Positions 30,898 through 38,677 of a stretch of 64,000 bases of DNA are shown here, in pieces. The translations under genes were made by a program, and so were the position numbers. Within the stretch, counting starts at the first letter, position 1; every line of letters starts with the position of its first letter. A model generated the notes under the pieces. The model ran no database searches and was not told where the DNA came from. It saw nothing but the letters and a program-made list of their open reading frames with translations. The stretch is from Hansschlegelia beijingensis (lineage in GTDB: Bacteria; Pseudomonadota; Alphaproteobacteria; Rhizobiales; Methylopilaceae), in contig NZ_JACIDR010000003.1 in the NCBI RefSeq assembly GCF_014196425.1, positions 124,001-188,000 on the forward strand, in the 5' to 3' direction.

Positions 30898-31959
30898 ATG
30901 CGGAATGCTGCGCGTGCGGAGCTCGGCGGGAACCAGTCTCTGTCATCGGTGGTGGGGGACTCGGCGGCGGAGCTGAAGAACACCGCTTCGGCCAACATCG
31001 CCGCGATCCACGGCATCACCCATCGCATGCACCTGCTCGCGCTCAACGCGCTGATCGAGGCGGCGCATGCGGGCGAGAAGGGCGCGGGCTTCTCGGTCGT
31101 CGCCCAGGAGGTCAAGATCGTCGCGGGCGAGATCCAGCGCCTCGCGCAGGGCCTCGGCGTCGACCTCACCGAGCGGGTCGATTCGCTGCGCGAGGCCGTG
31201 ACCGCGCTGACCGGGGCGGCGCGCAGCGAGCGGCTCGTCGACCTCGCGCTCAACGCCGTCGAGATCATCGACCGCAACCTCTATGAGCGCACCTGCGACG
31301 TGCGCTGGTGGGCGACCGACAGCGCCGTGGTGGACTGCGCGCGCGAGCCCTCGCCCGAGGCCTGCGCCTTCGCCAGCCATCGGCTCGGCGTGATCCTGTC
31401 GTCCTACACCGTCTATCTCGACCTCTGGCTCTGCGACCTGAAGGGCCGCGTGATCGCGAACGGCCGGCCGGACCGCTTCGACGTGGTGGGAACCGACGTC
31501 TCGCAAAAGCGCTGGTTCGCGCTCGGCCGCGGGCTCGCCTCCGGCGACGAGTTCGCGGTGGCGGACATCGACACCTGCGAGGCGCTCGGCGGCGCCGAGG
31601 TCGCGACCTATGTGGCGACGGTGCGCGAGGGCGGGGCGGTCGACGGCCGCGTCACGGGCGTGCTGGCGATCCATTTCGACTGGGAGCCGCAGGCCCGCTC
31701 GGTGGTGGGCGGCGTGCGGCTCGACCCGGCCGAGGCGCGCCGCTCGCGCGTGCTGCTGGTCGACGCGGCCGACCGGGTGATCGCCGCCTCCGACGGCCGC
31801 GGCGCGCTGACCGAGCGCTTCCCGCTCAAGACCGAGGGGCGCGAGAGCGGCTGCTATCTCGACGCCGGCGGCCATCTGATCGCGTTCCACCGCACGCCCG
31901 GCTACGAGACCTATCGCGGCCTCGGCTGGTATGGCGTGATCGAGCAGGCGCCCGAATAG
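30898..31959 (+). CDS. Soluble MCP-like sensor with C-terminal Cache-like domain
   Basis: 353 residues, no membrane helix. Residues about 40-80 are the hairpin tip of a methyl-accepting chemotaxis signalling domain (LALNALIEAAHAGEKGAGFS, then VVAQEVK). The signalling domain is very short and is followed, not preceded, by a sensory region of about 200 residues resembling a dCache domain (TVYLDLWLCDLKGRVIANG, VSQKRWFALGRG). This order is reversed relative to classical receptors. AAGGGGG precedes the ATG. The ligand is unknown. Confidence 0.8.
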   Translation: MRNAARAELGGNQSLSSVVGDSAAELKNTASANIAAIHGITHRMHLLALNALIEAAHAGEKGAGFSVVAQEVKIVAGEIQRLAQGLGVDLTERVDSLREAVTALTGAARSERLVDLALNAVEIIDRNLYERTCDVRWWATDSAVVDCAREPSPEACAFASHRLGVILSSYTVYLDLWLCDLKGRVIANGRPDRFDVVGTDVSQKRWFALGRGLASGDEFAVADIDTCEALGGAEVATYVATVREGGAVDGRVTGVLAIHFDWEPQARSVVGGVRLDPAEARRSRVLLVDAADRVIAASDGRGALTERFPLKTEGRESGCYLDAGGHLIAFHRTPGYETYRGLGWYGVIEQAPE

Positions 31960-32036
31960 CTCTCGCCTGAGGCGAGGCCGACGCGCTAGGTTCCGCTCCC
32001 ATGCGGCCCGCGCCGCGCCAGTTGAGGAGATGAGCC

Positions 32037-32210
32037 ATGGCGAACCCGCCGACCAGCCACGAACACCCCGCCGCGGACGCCTTCAACGCGACGCTGCCGG
32101 ACGATCCGGGACCGCTCACGCCCGAGCAGCGCGCCGGCGTCAACAAGGAGGAGCTCAAGAAGGAGCTCGAGCGTCAGCGCGAGCGGCTGACCCGCGAAAA
32201 CCCGAAATAA
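32037..32210 (+). CDS. Small hypothetical protein, 57 residues
   Basis: A short gene with a good ribosome site (GAGGAG, 8 bases before the ATG). It encodes a polar protein starting MANPPTSHEHPAADAFNATL and ending in a charged helix (KEELKKELERQRERLTRENP). The family is not recognised. It lies between the MCP-like gene and the ETF-QO gene on the same strand. High charge and GC-rich third positions support it being real. Confidence 0.65.
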   Translation: MANPPTSHEHPAADAFNATLPDDPGPLTPEQRAGVNKEELKKELERQRERLTRENPK

Positions 32211-32324
32211 CTTGCTCGCCTTCTCCGCCTAAGGACGCGCTTTCTCGGACGAATGTCGCCCTAGTTTCGCAGCGCAGCAGATGCGAACGGTTCCAGGGCG
32301 ACGAGCTTCAGGGAGACGCGGACG

Positions 32325-33992
32325 ATGGCGGACGAGAGCATGGCGGAACTGCCCGAGCGCGAGGCCATGGACTACGACGTGGTCGTGGTCGGCGCCGGGC
32401 CCGCAGGCCTCGCCGTCGCGATCCGCCTCAAGCAGCTCGACGAGAACATCTCCGTCGTCGTGCTCGAAAAGGGTTCTGAGGTCGGCGCCCACATCCTGTC
32501 CGGCGCGGTGGTGGACCCGGTCGGCCTCGACGCGCTGCTGCCCGGCTGGCGCGACGAGCCCGACACGTTCGAGCGCACCGAGGTCACGGACGACCGCTTC
32601 CTCTTTCTGACCGAGGCCAGGGCTCTCGGCCTGCCGGCCTTCGGCATGCCCAAAATCCTGTCGAACCACGGCAATTTCATCGTCTCGCTGGGCGACGTCT
32701 GCCGCTGGCTCGGGACCCGGGCCGAGGCGCTCGGCGTCGAGATCTATCCGGGCTTCGCGGCCAACGAAGTGCTGTTCGGCGAGGACGGCGCGGTGGTCGG
32801 CGTCGCGACCGGCGACATGGGGGTGAACCGCGACGGCACGCCCGGCCCGAACTTCACCCGCGGCATGGAGCTGCGCGGCAAGTACACGATCTTCGCCGAA
32901 GGCGCCCGCGGCCAGCTCTCCAGGGCGCTGATCGAAAAATTCGCGCTGCATGAGGGCCGCGAGCCCCAAAAGTACGGCCTCGGCCTCAAGGAGCTGTGGC
33001 GCGTCGCGCCCGAGAAGCACAAGCCCGGCCTCGTGCAGCATTCCTTCGGCTGGCCGCTCGACGACCGGACCGGCGGCGGCTCGTTCCTCTACCATTACGG
33101 CGACGACCTGGTGGCGGTCGGCTTCGTGGTTCATCTGAACTACGAAAACCCCTATCTCTCGCCCTTCGAGGAGTTCCAGCGCTTCAAGCAGCACCCCTCG
33201 GTGCGTCCGACGCTGGAGGGCGGCCAGCGGCTCTCCTATGGCGCGCGCGCCATCACGGAGGGCGGCTTCCAGTCGGTCCCGAAACTCGCCTTCCCCGGCG
33301 GCGCGCTGGTCGGCTGCGCGGCGGGTTTCGTGAACGTCCCGCGGATCAAGGGCAGCCACAATGCGGTGCTGACCGGCAAGCTCGCCGCCGAGCACATCTT
33401 TGAAGCGCTCAAGGCCGGCCGCGCCCATGACGAGCTGTCGTCCTACGAGGACGCCTGGCGCAACGGTCCGGTCGGCGCGGACCTGCGCCCGGTGCGCAAC
33501 GTCAAGCCGCTCTGGTCGCGCTACGGCACCCGCCTCGGCGTCATGCTGGGCGGCGCCGCGATGTGGGCGGAGCAGTTCGGCCTGAAACTCTTCGGCACGC
33601 TGCCGCACGGCAAGCCGGACTACGCCGCCACGAAACCCGCCCGCGAATGCCAGCGCATCGCCTATCCGAAGCCCGACGGCGTGGTGTCGTTCGACCGGCT
33701 GTCCTCGGTGTTCCTGTCCAACACCAATCACGAGGAGCACCAGCCGGTGCATCTCCGGGTGAAAGACATGGGCCTGCAGAAATCGTCCGAGCACGACGTC
33801 TACGCCGGCCTGTCGCAGCGCTACTGCCCGGCGGGCGTCTATGAGTGGCTGGAGGAGGGTTCTGAGCCCAGGTACCAGATCAACGCCCAGAACTGCGTCC
33901 ACTGCAAGACCTGCGACATCAAGGACCCGAATCAGAATATCGTCTGGGTCGCGCCGGAGGGCGGCGGCGGGCCGAACTATTCCGGGATGTGA
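32325..33992 (+). CDS. etfD: Electron transfer flavoprotein-ubiquinone oxidoreductase
   Basis: ETF-QO, 555 residues, which passes electrons from ETF to ubiquinone at the inner membrane. The FAD-binding motif is VVVVGAGPAGLAVAIRL near residue 20. The C-terminus has the 4Fe-4S cysteines (YCPAGVYEW, then NCVHCKTCDIKDPNQNI) and ends GGGGPNYSGM, as in mitochondrial and alphaproteobacterial orthologs. It is the last gene before the low-GC island. The gene symbol for this protein varies between annotations. Confidence 0.95.
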   Translation: MADESMAELPEREAMDYDVVVVGAGPAGLAVAIRLKQLDENISVVVLEKGSEVGAHILSGAVVDPVGLDALLPGWRDEPDTFERTEVTDDRFLFLTEARALGLPAFGMPKILSNHGNFIVSLGDVCRWLGTRAEALGVEIYPGFAANEVLFGEDGAVVGVATGDMGVNRDGTPGPNFTRGMELRGKYTIFAEGARGQLSRALIEKFALHEGREPQKYGLGLKELWRVAPEKHKPGLVQHSFGWPLDDRTGGGSFLYHYGDDLVAVGFVVHLNYENPYLSPFEEFQRFKQHPSVRPTLEGGQRLSYGARAITEGGFQSVPKLAFPGGALVGCAAGFVNVPRIKGSHNAVLTGKLAAEHIFEALKAGRAHDELSSYEDAWRNGPVGADLRPVRNVKPLWSRYGTRLGVMLGGAAMWAEQFGLKLFGTLPHGKPDYAATKPARECQRIAYPKPDGVVSFDRLSSVFLSNTNHEEHQPVHLRVKDMGLQKSSEHDVYAGLSQRYCPAGVYEWLEEGSEPRYQINAQNCVHCKTCDIKDPNQNIVWVAPEGGGGPNYSGM

Positions 33993-34089
33993 GGGTAATC
34001 TTCTTGTGGACGAGGCCCTGACCACCTAGAGTTCCCGCCCTGCAGAAGGCACAACCGTACAAAAGGACGAGCGACCATAGAGGTGCGGT

Positions 34090-35262
34090 GTGAAGTACGT
34101 CGCCGGCGCGCTTACCGTTGCTACCTACCAGCGTAATGCGATTCAAACCGATCTTCGCCTACCTCGGGACCGCTCCCTAGCGTTCCCTCTCCTTGGCGTT
34201 TTTGGTGAAGTCGGCACGCTGCTCAGCGAGACAAAGAAGAAGCATCGCGACGAGGCGACATACAAAGGCTACGAAACGTCCGTCTTAACTGAGATTGGTG
34301 ACGTCCTATGGTATGTTAGTGCCATCGCAACGAGAGGTAATATCTCTCTCCCTTACTTGATGCACAATCTGGACAATGCCTTAGCCTCCTGGGGGGCTAC
34401 GGTTCCGCGAAATCTCAAGTTCGTTGATATCCGCTCGAGAACGACCCGTCGGCTCTCGGCTCCAACCCCAGAGTTCGATCGAACACTGCTTCAGCTCGCT
34501 GCCGAGGTCGGCCTCTTGGTTGTCGATGAGCGCGCCGGCCGCTTGGAAAACAATCAGGCTGCTCTCGCAGGACGCCTCTCGGCCGTGTTGAGAGCTCTCC
34601 GGGCGGCCGCCGACGAGGCCGGTGTAACTTTAGCCGAGGCCGCCTGCGGCAATCTCAAGAAGATTTTCGATAGATGGCCCGCGAAGAAGATCTATCCGCG
34701 GCTCTTAGACGATGGATTTCCTAAGAACGAGCGGCTGCCGCGGAAAATAAGGTTCGACCTTATCGAAGACACAAATTCTGACGGGAAGCATGTTGTGCCT
34801 CTCTACGAAGGCGTCCAACTAGGTGACAAACTCACTGACAATAGAATGGAAGATGATGACTATCGGTTCCATGATGCGTTTCATCTTGCGTTCGCCGCTA
34901 AATTAGGTTGGTCCCCGAACATCAGGCGACTTTTGAAGAAGAAACGAAAGAGCGTGCCGAAGGTAGATCAGGTCCAAGACGGTGCCAGGGCTGTCCTGAT
35001 AGAAGAGGGAATATCGACTTGGATATTTAATCACGCTCAAAGGCTGGATTTCTTCGACGGCGCGGACTCCGTCGATGGAGAAATTCTGAAGGTGGTCCGG
35101 CAGTTTGTCGAAGGTTATGAGGTTCAAGATATGCCTCTCTGGCTCTGGGAGGAGGCTATTCTTGATGGGTACACCGTCTTCCGGGAACTCAGGAAGCGCC
35201 GTCGAGGTGCGGTGACGGCGGATCTCGACGCGCGAACCGTCACCTTTAAGGAGCTGCCATGA
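34090..35262 (+). CDS. MazG-like nucleotide pyrophosphohydrolase with C-terminal domain
   Basis: 390 residues. Residues 8-97 resemble an all-alpha MazG/NTP pyrophosphohydrolase domain: LGVFGEVGTLLSE and TEIGDVLWYVSAIA. The metal-binding acids E40, E68 and D71 are visible, but the canonical second Glu is Thr43. Residues 129-196 look like a second, degenerate MazG half, ending in the family-typical NLKKIFDRWP. The last ~190 residues carry YRFHDAFHLAFAAKLGWSP, a possible metal site (H261, D262, H265), and a conserved-looking EEGI region. It would hydrolyse (d)NTPs or modified nucleotides. It starts at GTG 34090, with AGAGG just upstream, and its stop overlaps the next gene by 4 bases. Confidence 0.78.
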   Translation: MKYVAGALTVATYQRNAIQTDLRLPRDRSLAFPLLGVFGEVGTLLSETKKKHRDEATYKGYETSVLTEIGDVLWYVSAIATRGNISLPYLMHNLDNALASWGATVPRNLKFVDIRSRTTRRLSAPTPEFDRTLLQLAAEVGLLVVDERAGRLENNQAALAGRLSAVLRALRAAADEAGVTLAEAACGNLKKIFDRWPAKKIYPRLLDDGFPKNERLPRKIRFDLIEDTNSDGKHVVPLYEGVQLGDKLTDNRMEDDDYRFHDAFHLAFAAKLGWSPNIRRLLKKKRKSVPKVDQVQDGARAVLIEEGISTWIFNHAQRLDFFDGADSVDGEILKVVRQFVEGYEVQDMPLWLWEEAILDGYTVFRELRKRRRGAVTADLDARTVTFKELP

Positions 35263-35933
35263 AGGCCGTAGAGCGCTTCATCAATAAACTCTCATCAATT
35301 CAGTGCCCGAACGCCTTCAATCCATATTCCGCTAATTGCGTGATACACGACTCCTCCGAATCAGCGCAGATACGCCGAGAAAATCTGCGCCGTGCTTTAA
35401 ACGGCGCTCTAGAGAGCAAAGCGAGAACGATTTGGATCGCTCGCGACCTCGGCTACCTCGGAGGAAGGAGAACTGGCTTAGCCCTCACAGATGAAGCGCA
35501 CTTGAGAGACTATGGGGCCATCTTTCCGGGCGTGCAATTGCGAAAGGCAACGGTAGGTCCGGTAGTTTCCGAGAGAACTGCGACTGTGATCTGGCGCGTT
35601 CTTCTCCGAATTAACCAGCCAGTCTTCCTGTGGAATGTGTTCCCGCTACATCCTCATGAGGAAAATAATCATTTCTCGAACAGATCGCATTCTAAGGAGG
35701 AGAGGAATATCGGGGAATACTTCATTCATGCTGCTCTTGACTTGATTCAGCCTGAGCGCGTCGTGTGCATAGGCGGCGACGCTGAGCGATGCCTTTCCCG
35801 ATTTGGGGTGTCTTCTGAGAAGGTCAGGCATCCGAGCTATGGGGGGCAAGCCGATTTCATGCGCCAGACGGCGGAACTCTTTGGAATAGTGGATCAGCTA
35901 GGAGACTTGTTCACGCACCAGCCTCCTAGCTGA
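35259..35933 (+). CDS. Divergent uracil-DNA glycosylase-fold protein
   Basis: 224 residues. IARDLGYLGGRRTGLALTDE (60-79) aligns by eye with the UDG superfamily motif GEAPGYxGxRxTGxPFTxE, but the active-site Glu position is Arg62 with Asp63 next to it. FLWNVFPLHPHEENNH (123-138) matches the NVxPxxP-type motif, VVCIGGDAER is the usual strand, and VRHPSYGG (189-196) matches the HPS motif. It is translationally coupled to the MazG-like gene (ATGA). The fold assignment is reasonable; whether it cuts uracil, a modified base or nothing is unknown. Confidence 0.7.
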   Translation: MKAVERFINKLSSIQCPNAFNPYSANCVIHDSSESAQIRRENLRRALNGALESKARTIWIARDLGYLGGRRTGLALTDEAHLRDYGAIFPGVQLRKATVGPVVSERTATVIWRVLLRINQPVFLWNVFPLHPHEENNHFSNRSHSKEERNIGEYFIHAALDLIQPERVVCIGGDAERCLSRFGVSSEKVRHPSYGGQADFMRQTAELFGIVDQLGDLFTHQPPS

Positions 35934-36010
35934 TGTGCCGTCGGCCCGACGCCGTACGCCACCCTCTCGGGAGCTTCGGATAGTTCACCAACTTCAGGCT
36001 GGAGAATCGG

Positions 36011-36445
36011 ATGAGCAAGATTGTCGTCCTGCGATCGCTGATGGCCGATGTTCAGACGGAGAGTCTTATCGCCGCCTTAGAAGCGGCGGGCTTCGAGGTT
36101 ATATGCATAGAATCCCTTGAGGAGCTAATGGCGCTTCTGGCATCAGAAGATCCAGACGAGATCGTTCTTGTTATCCTGCTCTCCATCAACTGCGAAGAAA
36201 ATTCTGACTTGGAGAGTGCTGTCAATGCCTGCGCTCAAGCAGGAGCACGCGTCGTTGGTATATGGCCACGCACTGTAAATAAAGAGGCTCAGCTTCCAGA
36301 TTGCCTAATTGAGAAGGGATCGAGCGTAACGACAACCAATCCAGCCAGCATCAAGGCGGCGATCACGGGAGACACTCCGATCTGGGAGGCCCCGAACGGA
36401 GACTTACGTCCCGTACCCCCGTTGCGCAGGAACAAGTGCAGGTGA
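36011..36445 (+). CDS. Small Rossmann-like protein of unknown function
   Basis: 144 residues. Alternating hydrophobic strands and helices (IVVLRSL, FEVICIE, EIVLVILLSIN, ARVVGIWP) suggest a flavodoxin/TIR/deoxyribosyltransferase-like Rossmannoid fold. The strand LVILLSIN followed by an acidic turn and a helix is reminiscent of TIR or nucleoside deoxyribosyltransferase proteins, but I cannot identify a family. The C-terminus is DTPIWEAPNGDLRPVP followed by a basic RRNKCR tail. GGAG lies about 8 bases before the ATG. The last 4 bases overlap the Nmad2 gene. Confidence 0.65.
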   Translation: MSKIVVLRSLMADVQTESLIAALEAAGFEVICIESLEELMALLASEDPDEIVLVILLSINCEENSDLESAVNACAQAGARVVGIWPRTVNKEAQLPDCLIEKGSSVTTTNPASIKAAITGDTPIWEAPNGDLRPVPPLRRNKCR

Positions 36446-37029
36446 CGGCAATAAGAACATATATCGTTGAACACGACCTTGGTTTCGCGCCCAACCCTTT
36501 TTGGGGCGCGTGTACATTAGCGGCATGCAAGCCCTTAATTAGAAAGGCGGCCGCTCAAGGCGACGTGATCATAGGGACGACCGCCGCCCGCCATGGTCGC
36601 GGTCGCCTGACGTACTGGATGCGCGTTGAGGAAATTCTCAGTTTCGACGAGTATTGGCACGACGACCGATTTCGGCGAAAGAAGCCGCACTTAGCTGGAA
36701 GTAAGATCCAGCGATACGGGGACAACATATATTATAAGGGAAACGAAGGATCATACGTGCAGGTTGACTCCTTTCATAGCAAAGAAGGGGGTATATGCGC
36801 CGAGGACAACTACCAGAACGACCTCGGAACAACCGATAAAGTTCTGATATCAAAGGAATTTACCTACTGGGGACGGCTTGCGCCAATAATACCTGATGAA
36901 CTCGGAGAGTTCGTTCTTCCGGGGGTCGGCCAGAAGTGGAACTTTAGCCCTCAGCAAGTTGCTGACTTCCTAGGGTGGCTATCGGTCCTCGGCCCACAGG
37001 GAGTGCAGGGCTTCCCGGCAGACTGGTGA
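36442..37029 (+). CDS. Nmad2-family putative nucleotide modification protein
   Basis: 195 residues when started at GTG 36442, which overlaps the preceding stop (GTGA); GTG 36436 is an alternative. It resembles the nucleotide modification associated domain 2 family: IVEHDLGFAPNPFWGACTLA at the start, then GDVIIGTTA, RLTYWMRVEEILSFDEYW and RYGDNIYYKG, with DSFHS near residue 110. Nmad proteins were proposed by comparative genomics to act with base-modification systems; biochemical function is unproven. It is the last gene of the cassette. Moderate confidence in the family. Confidence 0.7.
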   Translation: MTAIRTYIVEHDLGFAPNPFWGACTLAACKPLIRKAAAQGDVIIGTTAARHGRGRLTYWMRVEEILSFDEYWHDDRFRRKKPHLAGSKIQRYGDNIYYKGNEGSYVQVDSFHSKEGGICAEDNYQNDLGTTDKVLISKEFTYWGRLAPIIPDELGEFVLPGVGQKWNFSPQQVADFLGWLSVLGPQGVQGFPADW

Positions 37030-37601
37030 ACGAGCGAGTCGCGCCGCATAGGTATCTTTCAACTCATAATCCGGGTGCCGAGTGAGGCTTTTATTCCTTG
37101 ACATCCCGCCTCCCTCATGCTCTCCTCCAGAGGTCCTTCCCCGACAGGAAGGCGTGTCCGGACCGGCCGGCCATGCGGGGGAGGAGCGGCGCCTGCGCCT
37201 GCGAGCACCGGAGCTCGCGGTCCCGGGACGTCGGCTGCGGGCCCGCGAGGCGCTTGCGTCTCGCCGGGATTACAGGCCGCCCGCCCCGCACTAGGACGGG
37301 GCCGCGCCGTCGAGCGCCTTAAGGCGCGGGATGGGTTTTGGGCCACGGCGCCTCTTCGGAGGCGGCGAGCCAGGATCCGCAAAGGGACCGACCCCGAAAG
37401 GGGCTGCGGGCCGCCCGCGGCCGGAGCGCGGCTTCCGCGACCGATGAACAAGCCGCCGCGCGTGGAGCGCCGGGCGACCGGCCAAAATACGCGTAAAACC
37501 AACGGTGGCCCGGCGCTCCGCGCCTTCCGCTGTCGCTGTTTGAACCGGATGAGGATCTTGCGCCGTGCGACCCGGCGGATGGCGCGCGCCTGCGGCGTTG
37601 C

Positions 37602-37697
37602 GCTCTACGCCCAAGGGCCCCACCCGGCCGCGCTATCGCGCGTCCACCCTCCCCCCGGCTTCGCCGTGAGGAGGGAGAAGAAGAGGCGGGGCTCGGC
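37602..37697 (+). repeat. Dispersed repeat, copy 1
   Basis: A 96-base unit containing CCCCACCCGGCCGCGC, GTCCACCCTCCCC and GGCTTCGCCG...AGGAGGGAGAAG. It is about 90 percent identical by eye to the direct copy at 37775. An inverted partial copy (GGGGAGGGTGGACGGCGCAG) lies between them at 37727-37746. It resembles the REP/palindromic elements common in Hyphomicrobiales. Confidence 0.75.
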
Positions 37698-37774
37698 GAA
37701 GGGCGCTCTGTCCCTCCCTCGCAGAGGGGAGGGTGGACGGCGCAGCCGGCCGGGTGGGGTGGTTTCAGGACGGA

Positions 37775-37869
37775 GCTCCACGCCCGAAGGCCCCACCCGG
37801 CCGCGCTTCGCGCGTCCACCCTCCCCACGGCTTCGCCGCGAGGAGGGAGAAGAGGCGGCGGGGCTCGGC
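37775..37869 (+). repeat. Dispersed repeat, copy 2
   Basis: A 95-base direct copy of the 37602 unit with a few substitutions and short indels. Together with the intervening inverted partial copy, the three pieces form a composite palindromic cluster of about 270 bases next to the low-GC island. Confidence 0.75.
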
Positions 37870-37905
37870 CGACAGCGCGGCCCGGGGGGCGGTGCAGCAG
37901 GAGGC

Positions 37906-38559
37906 TCAGCCTCTTCCCGCGCGGGCCATCATGCGGCCGACATAGACCACGGCGGCGCAGCCGGCGGGGAAGACGACCTCGTTGACCGCGAGCGCGGCGA
38001 TCTCGGCGACCGGGGCGGCGCCGGCGTGGAGGCGGATCCAGAGCGCCGCGCCGGCGAAGACCACGCCGACGGCGAGTCCGGTCCCGGCGAAGCGGGCGAA
38101 GCGGGTCTCGCCGGAGCGCGCCAGGCGCGCGAGCAGGAAGCCCAGCAGGCCGTACTCCACGGCCTTCAGCCCGGCGAGCGTCACCAGCGAGACGGCGGCC
38201 GGCTTGCCGATCACGCCGATCGCCGCGGACATCACCTGGTTCGCGGCCCGGGCGGCCGCGACCGCGACCGGCGCGAACAGGGCGGCGATCAGGCCGGAGA
38301 CCGCGGGCCCCGCGCGCAGCACCGAGACGCCGATCCCGGTCGCCAGGCACACCACCACCGACCAGGCGACCCCGGAGGCGACGTCGAGCGGCAGCAGCGG
38401 CCGGGCCACATAGCCGCCGGCGAGGAGCTTCGCGACCACCACCAGGACCTGCACTCCGAAGCCGAGCGCGACCGCGAGCGCGGCGAGCGCCGCGATGCGG
38501 CGCAGGGCGTCGGCGGGGTCCTCGGCGGGGTCCTCGGCGGGGGCGGGGGCGGCGGTCAT
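37906..38559 (-). CDS. Hypothetical integral membrane protein
   Basis: 217 residues with about six hydrophobic segments (for example ALAVALGFGVQVLVVVAKLL and SLVTLAGLKAVEYGLLGFLL). The N-terminus is acidic (AEDPAEDPADALRR). The family is not recognised. Two in-frame starts are possible, ATG 38559 (used) and ATG 38571; neither has a good ribosome site. It ends at the edge of the repeat cluster. Confidence 0.65.
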   Translation of the reverse strand: MTAAPAPAEDPAEDPADALRRIAALAALAVALGFGVQVLVVVAKLLAGGYVARPLLPLDVASGVAWSVVVCLATGIGVSVLRAGPAVSGLIAALFAPVAVAAARAANQVMSAAIGVIGKPAAVSLVTLAGLKAVEYGLLGFLLARLARSGETRFARFAGTGLAVGVVFAGAALWIRLHAGAAPVAEIAALAVNEVVFPAGCAAVVYVGRMMARAGRG

Positions 38560-38677
38560 GCGGCGGATCATAGCTCCGCGCGCGGCGCGCGCCACGGCGC
38601 GGGATTGCGGCGCGCGCGAGGCCGCCGTAAATGCGGGCCGCGGCGCCGGCAGGGCTTCCGCCTCAGGGGTTTTTTCG

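Larger units (their letters stand above)
34021..37029 (+). other. Low-GC accessory island with nucleotide-processing gene cassette
   Basis: Base composition drops abruptly after the etf gene: for example, bases 34801-34860 have 27 G/C of 60, while neighbouring DNA is near 70 percent by eye. AT-rich third codon positions continue to about 37030. Four same-strand genes lie here (MazG-like, UDG-fold, small Rossmann-like, Nmad2), with 4-base start/stop overlaps at two of the three junctions. No integrase, tRNA or clear direct-repeat boundary was seen. Horizontal acquisition is inferred from composition and gene content. Confidence 0.75.
37030..37905. other. Gene-poor junction with dispersed repeats
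   Basis: No open frame here has a recognisable protein, a ribosome site or a consistent codon pattern, although long GC-rich frames exist on both strands. High GC returns at about 37080. The right half (37602-37869) is made of palindromic dispersed repeats, annotated separately. The left half (37080-37600) has several short GC-rich hairpins and may hold remnants of a decayed gene, but I cannot name one. Confidence 0.6.

Noticed and set aside
31962-31976. Hairpin CTCGCC-TGA-GGCGAG after the MCP-like gene
   Set aside because: A 6-base stem without a T run is too weak to call a terminator in such GC-rich DNA.
34000-37100. Integrase, transposase or tRNA attachment site for the low-GC island
   Set aside because: I looked on both sides and found no integrase-like frame, tRNA end or convincing direct repeat at the composition boundaries.
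37059-37620. Open frames on both strands in the gene-poor junction
   Set aside because: The products are Arg/Pro/Gly-rich, have no ribosome site and show no recognisable domain; they arise from GC-rich sequence and repeats.
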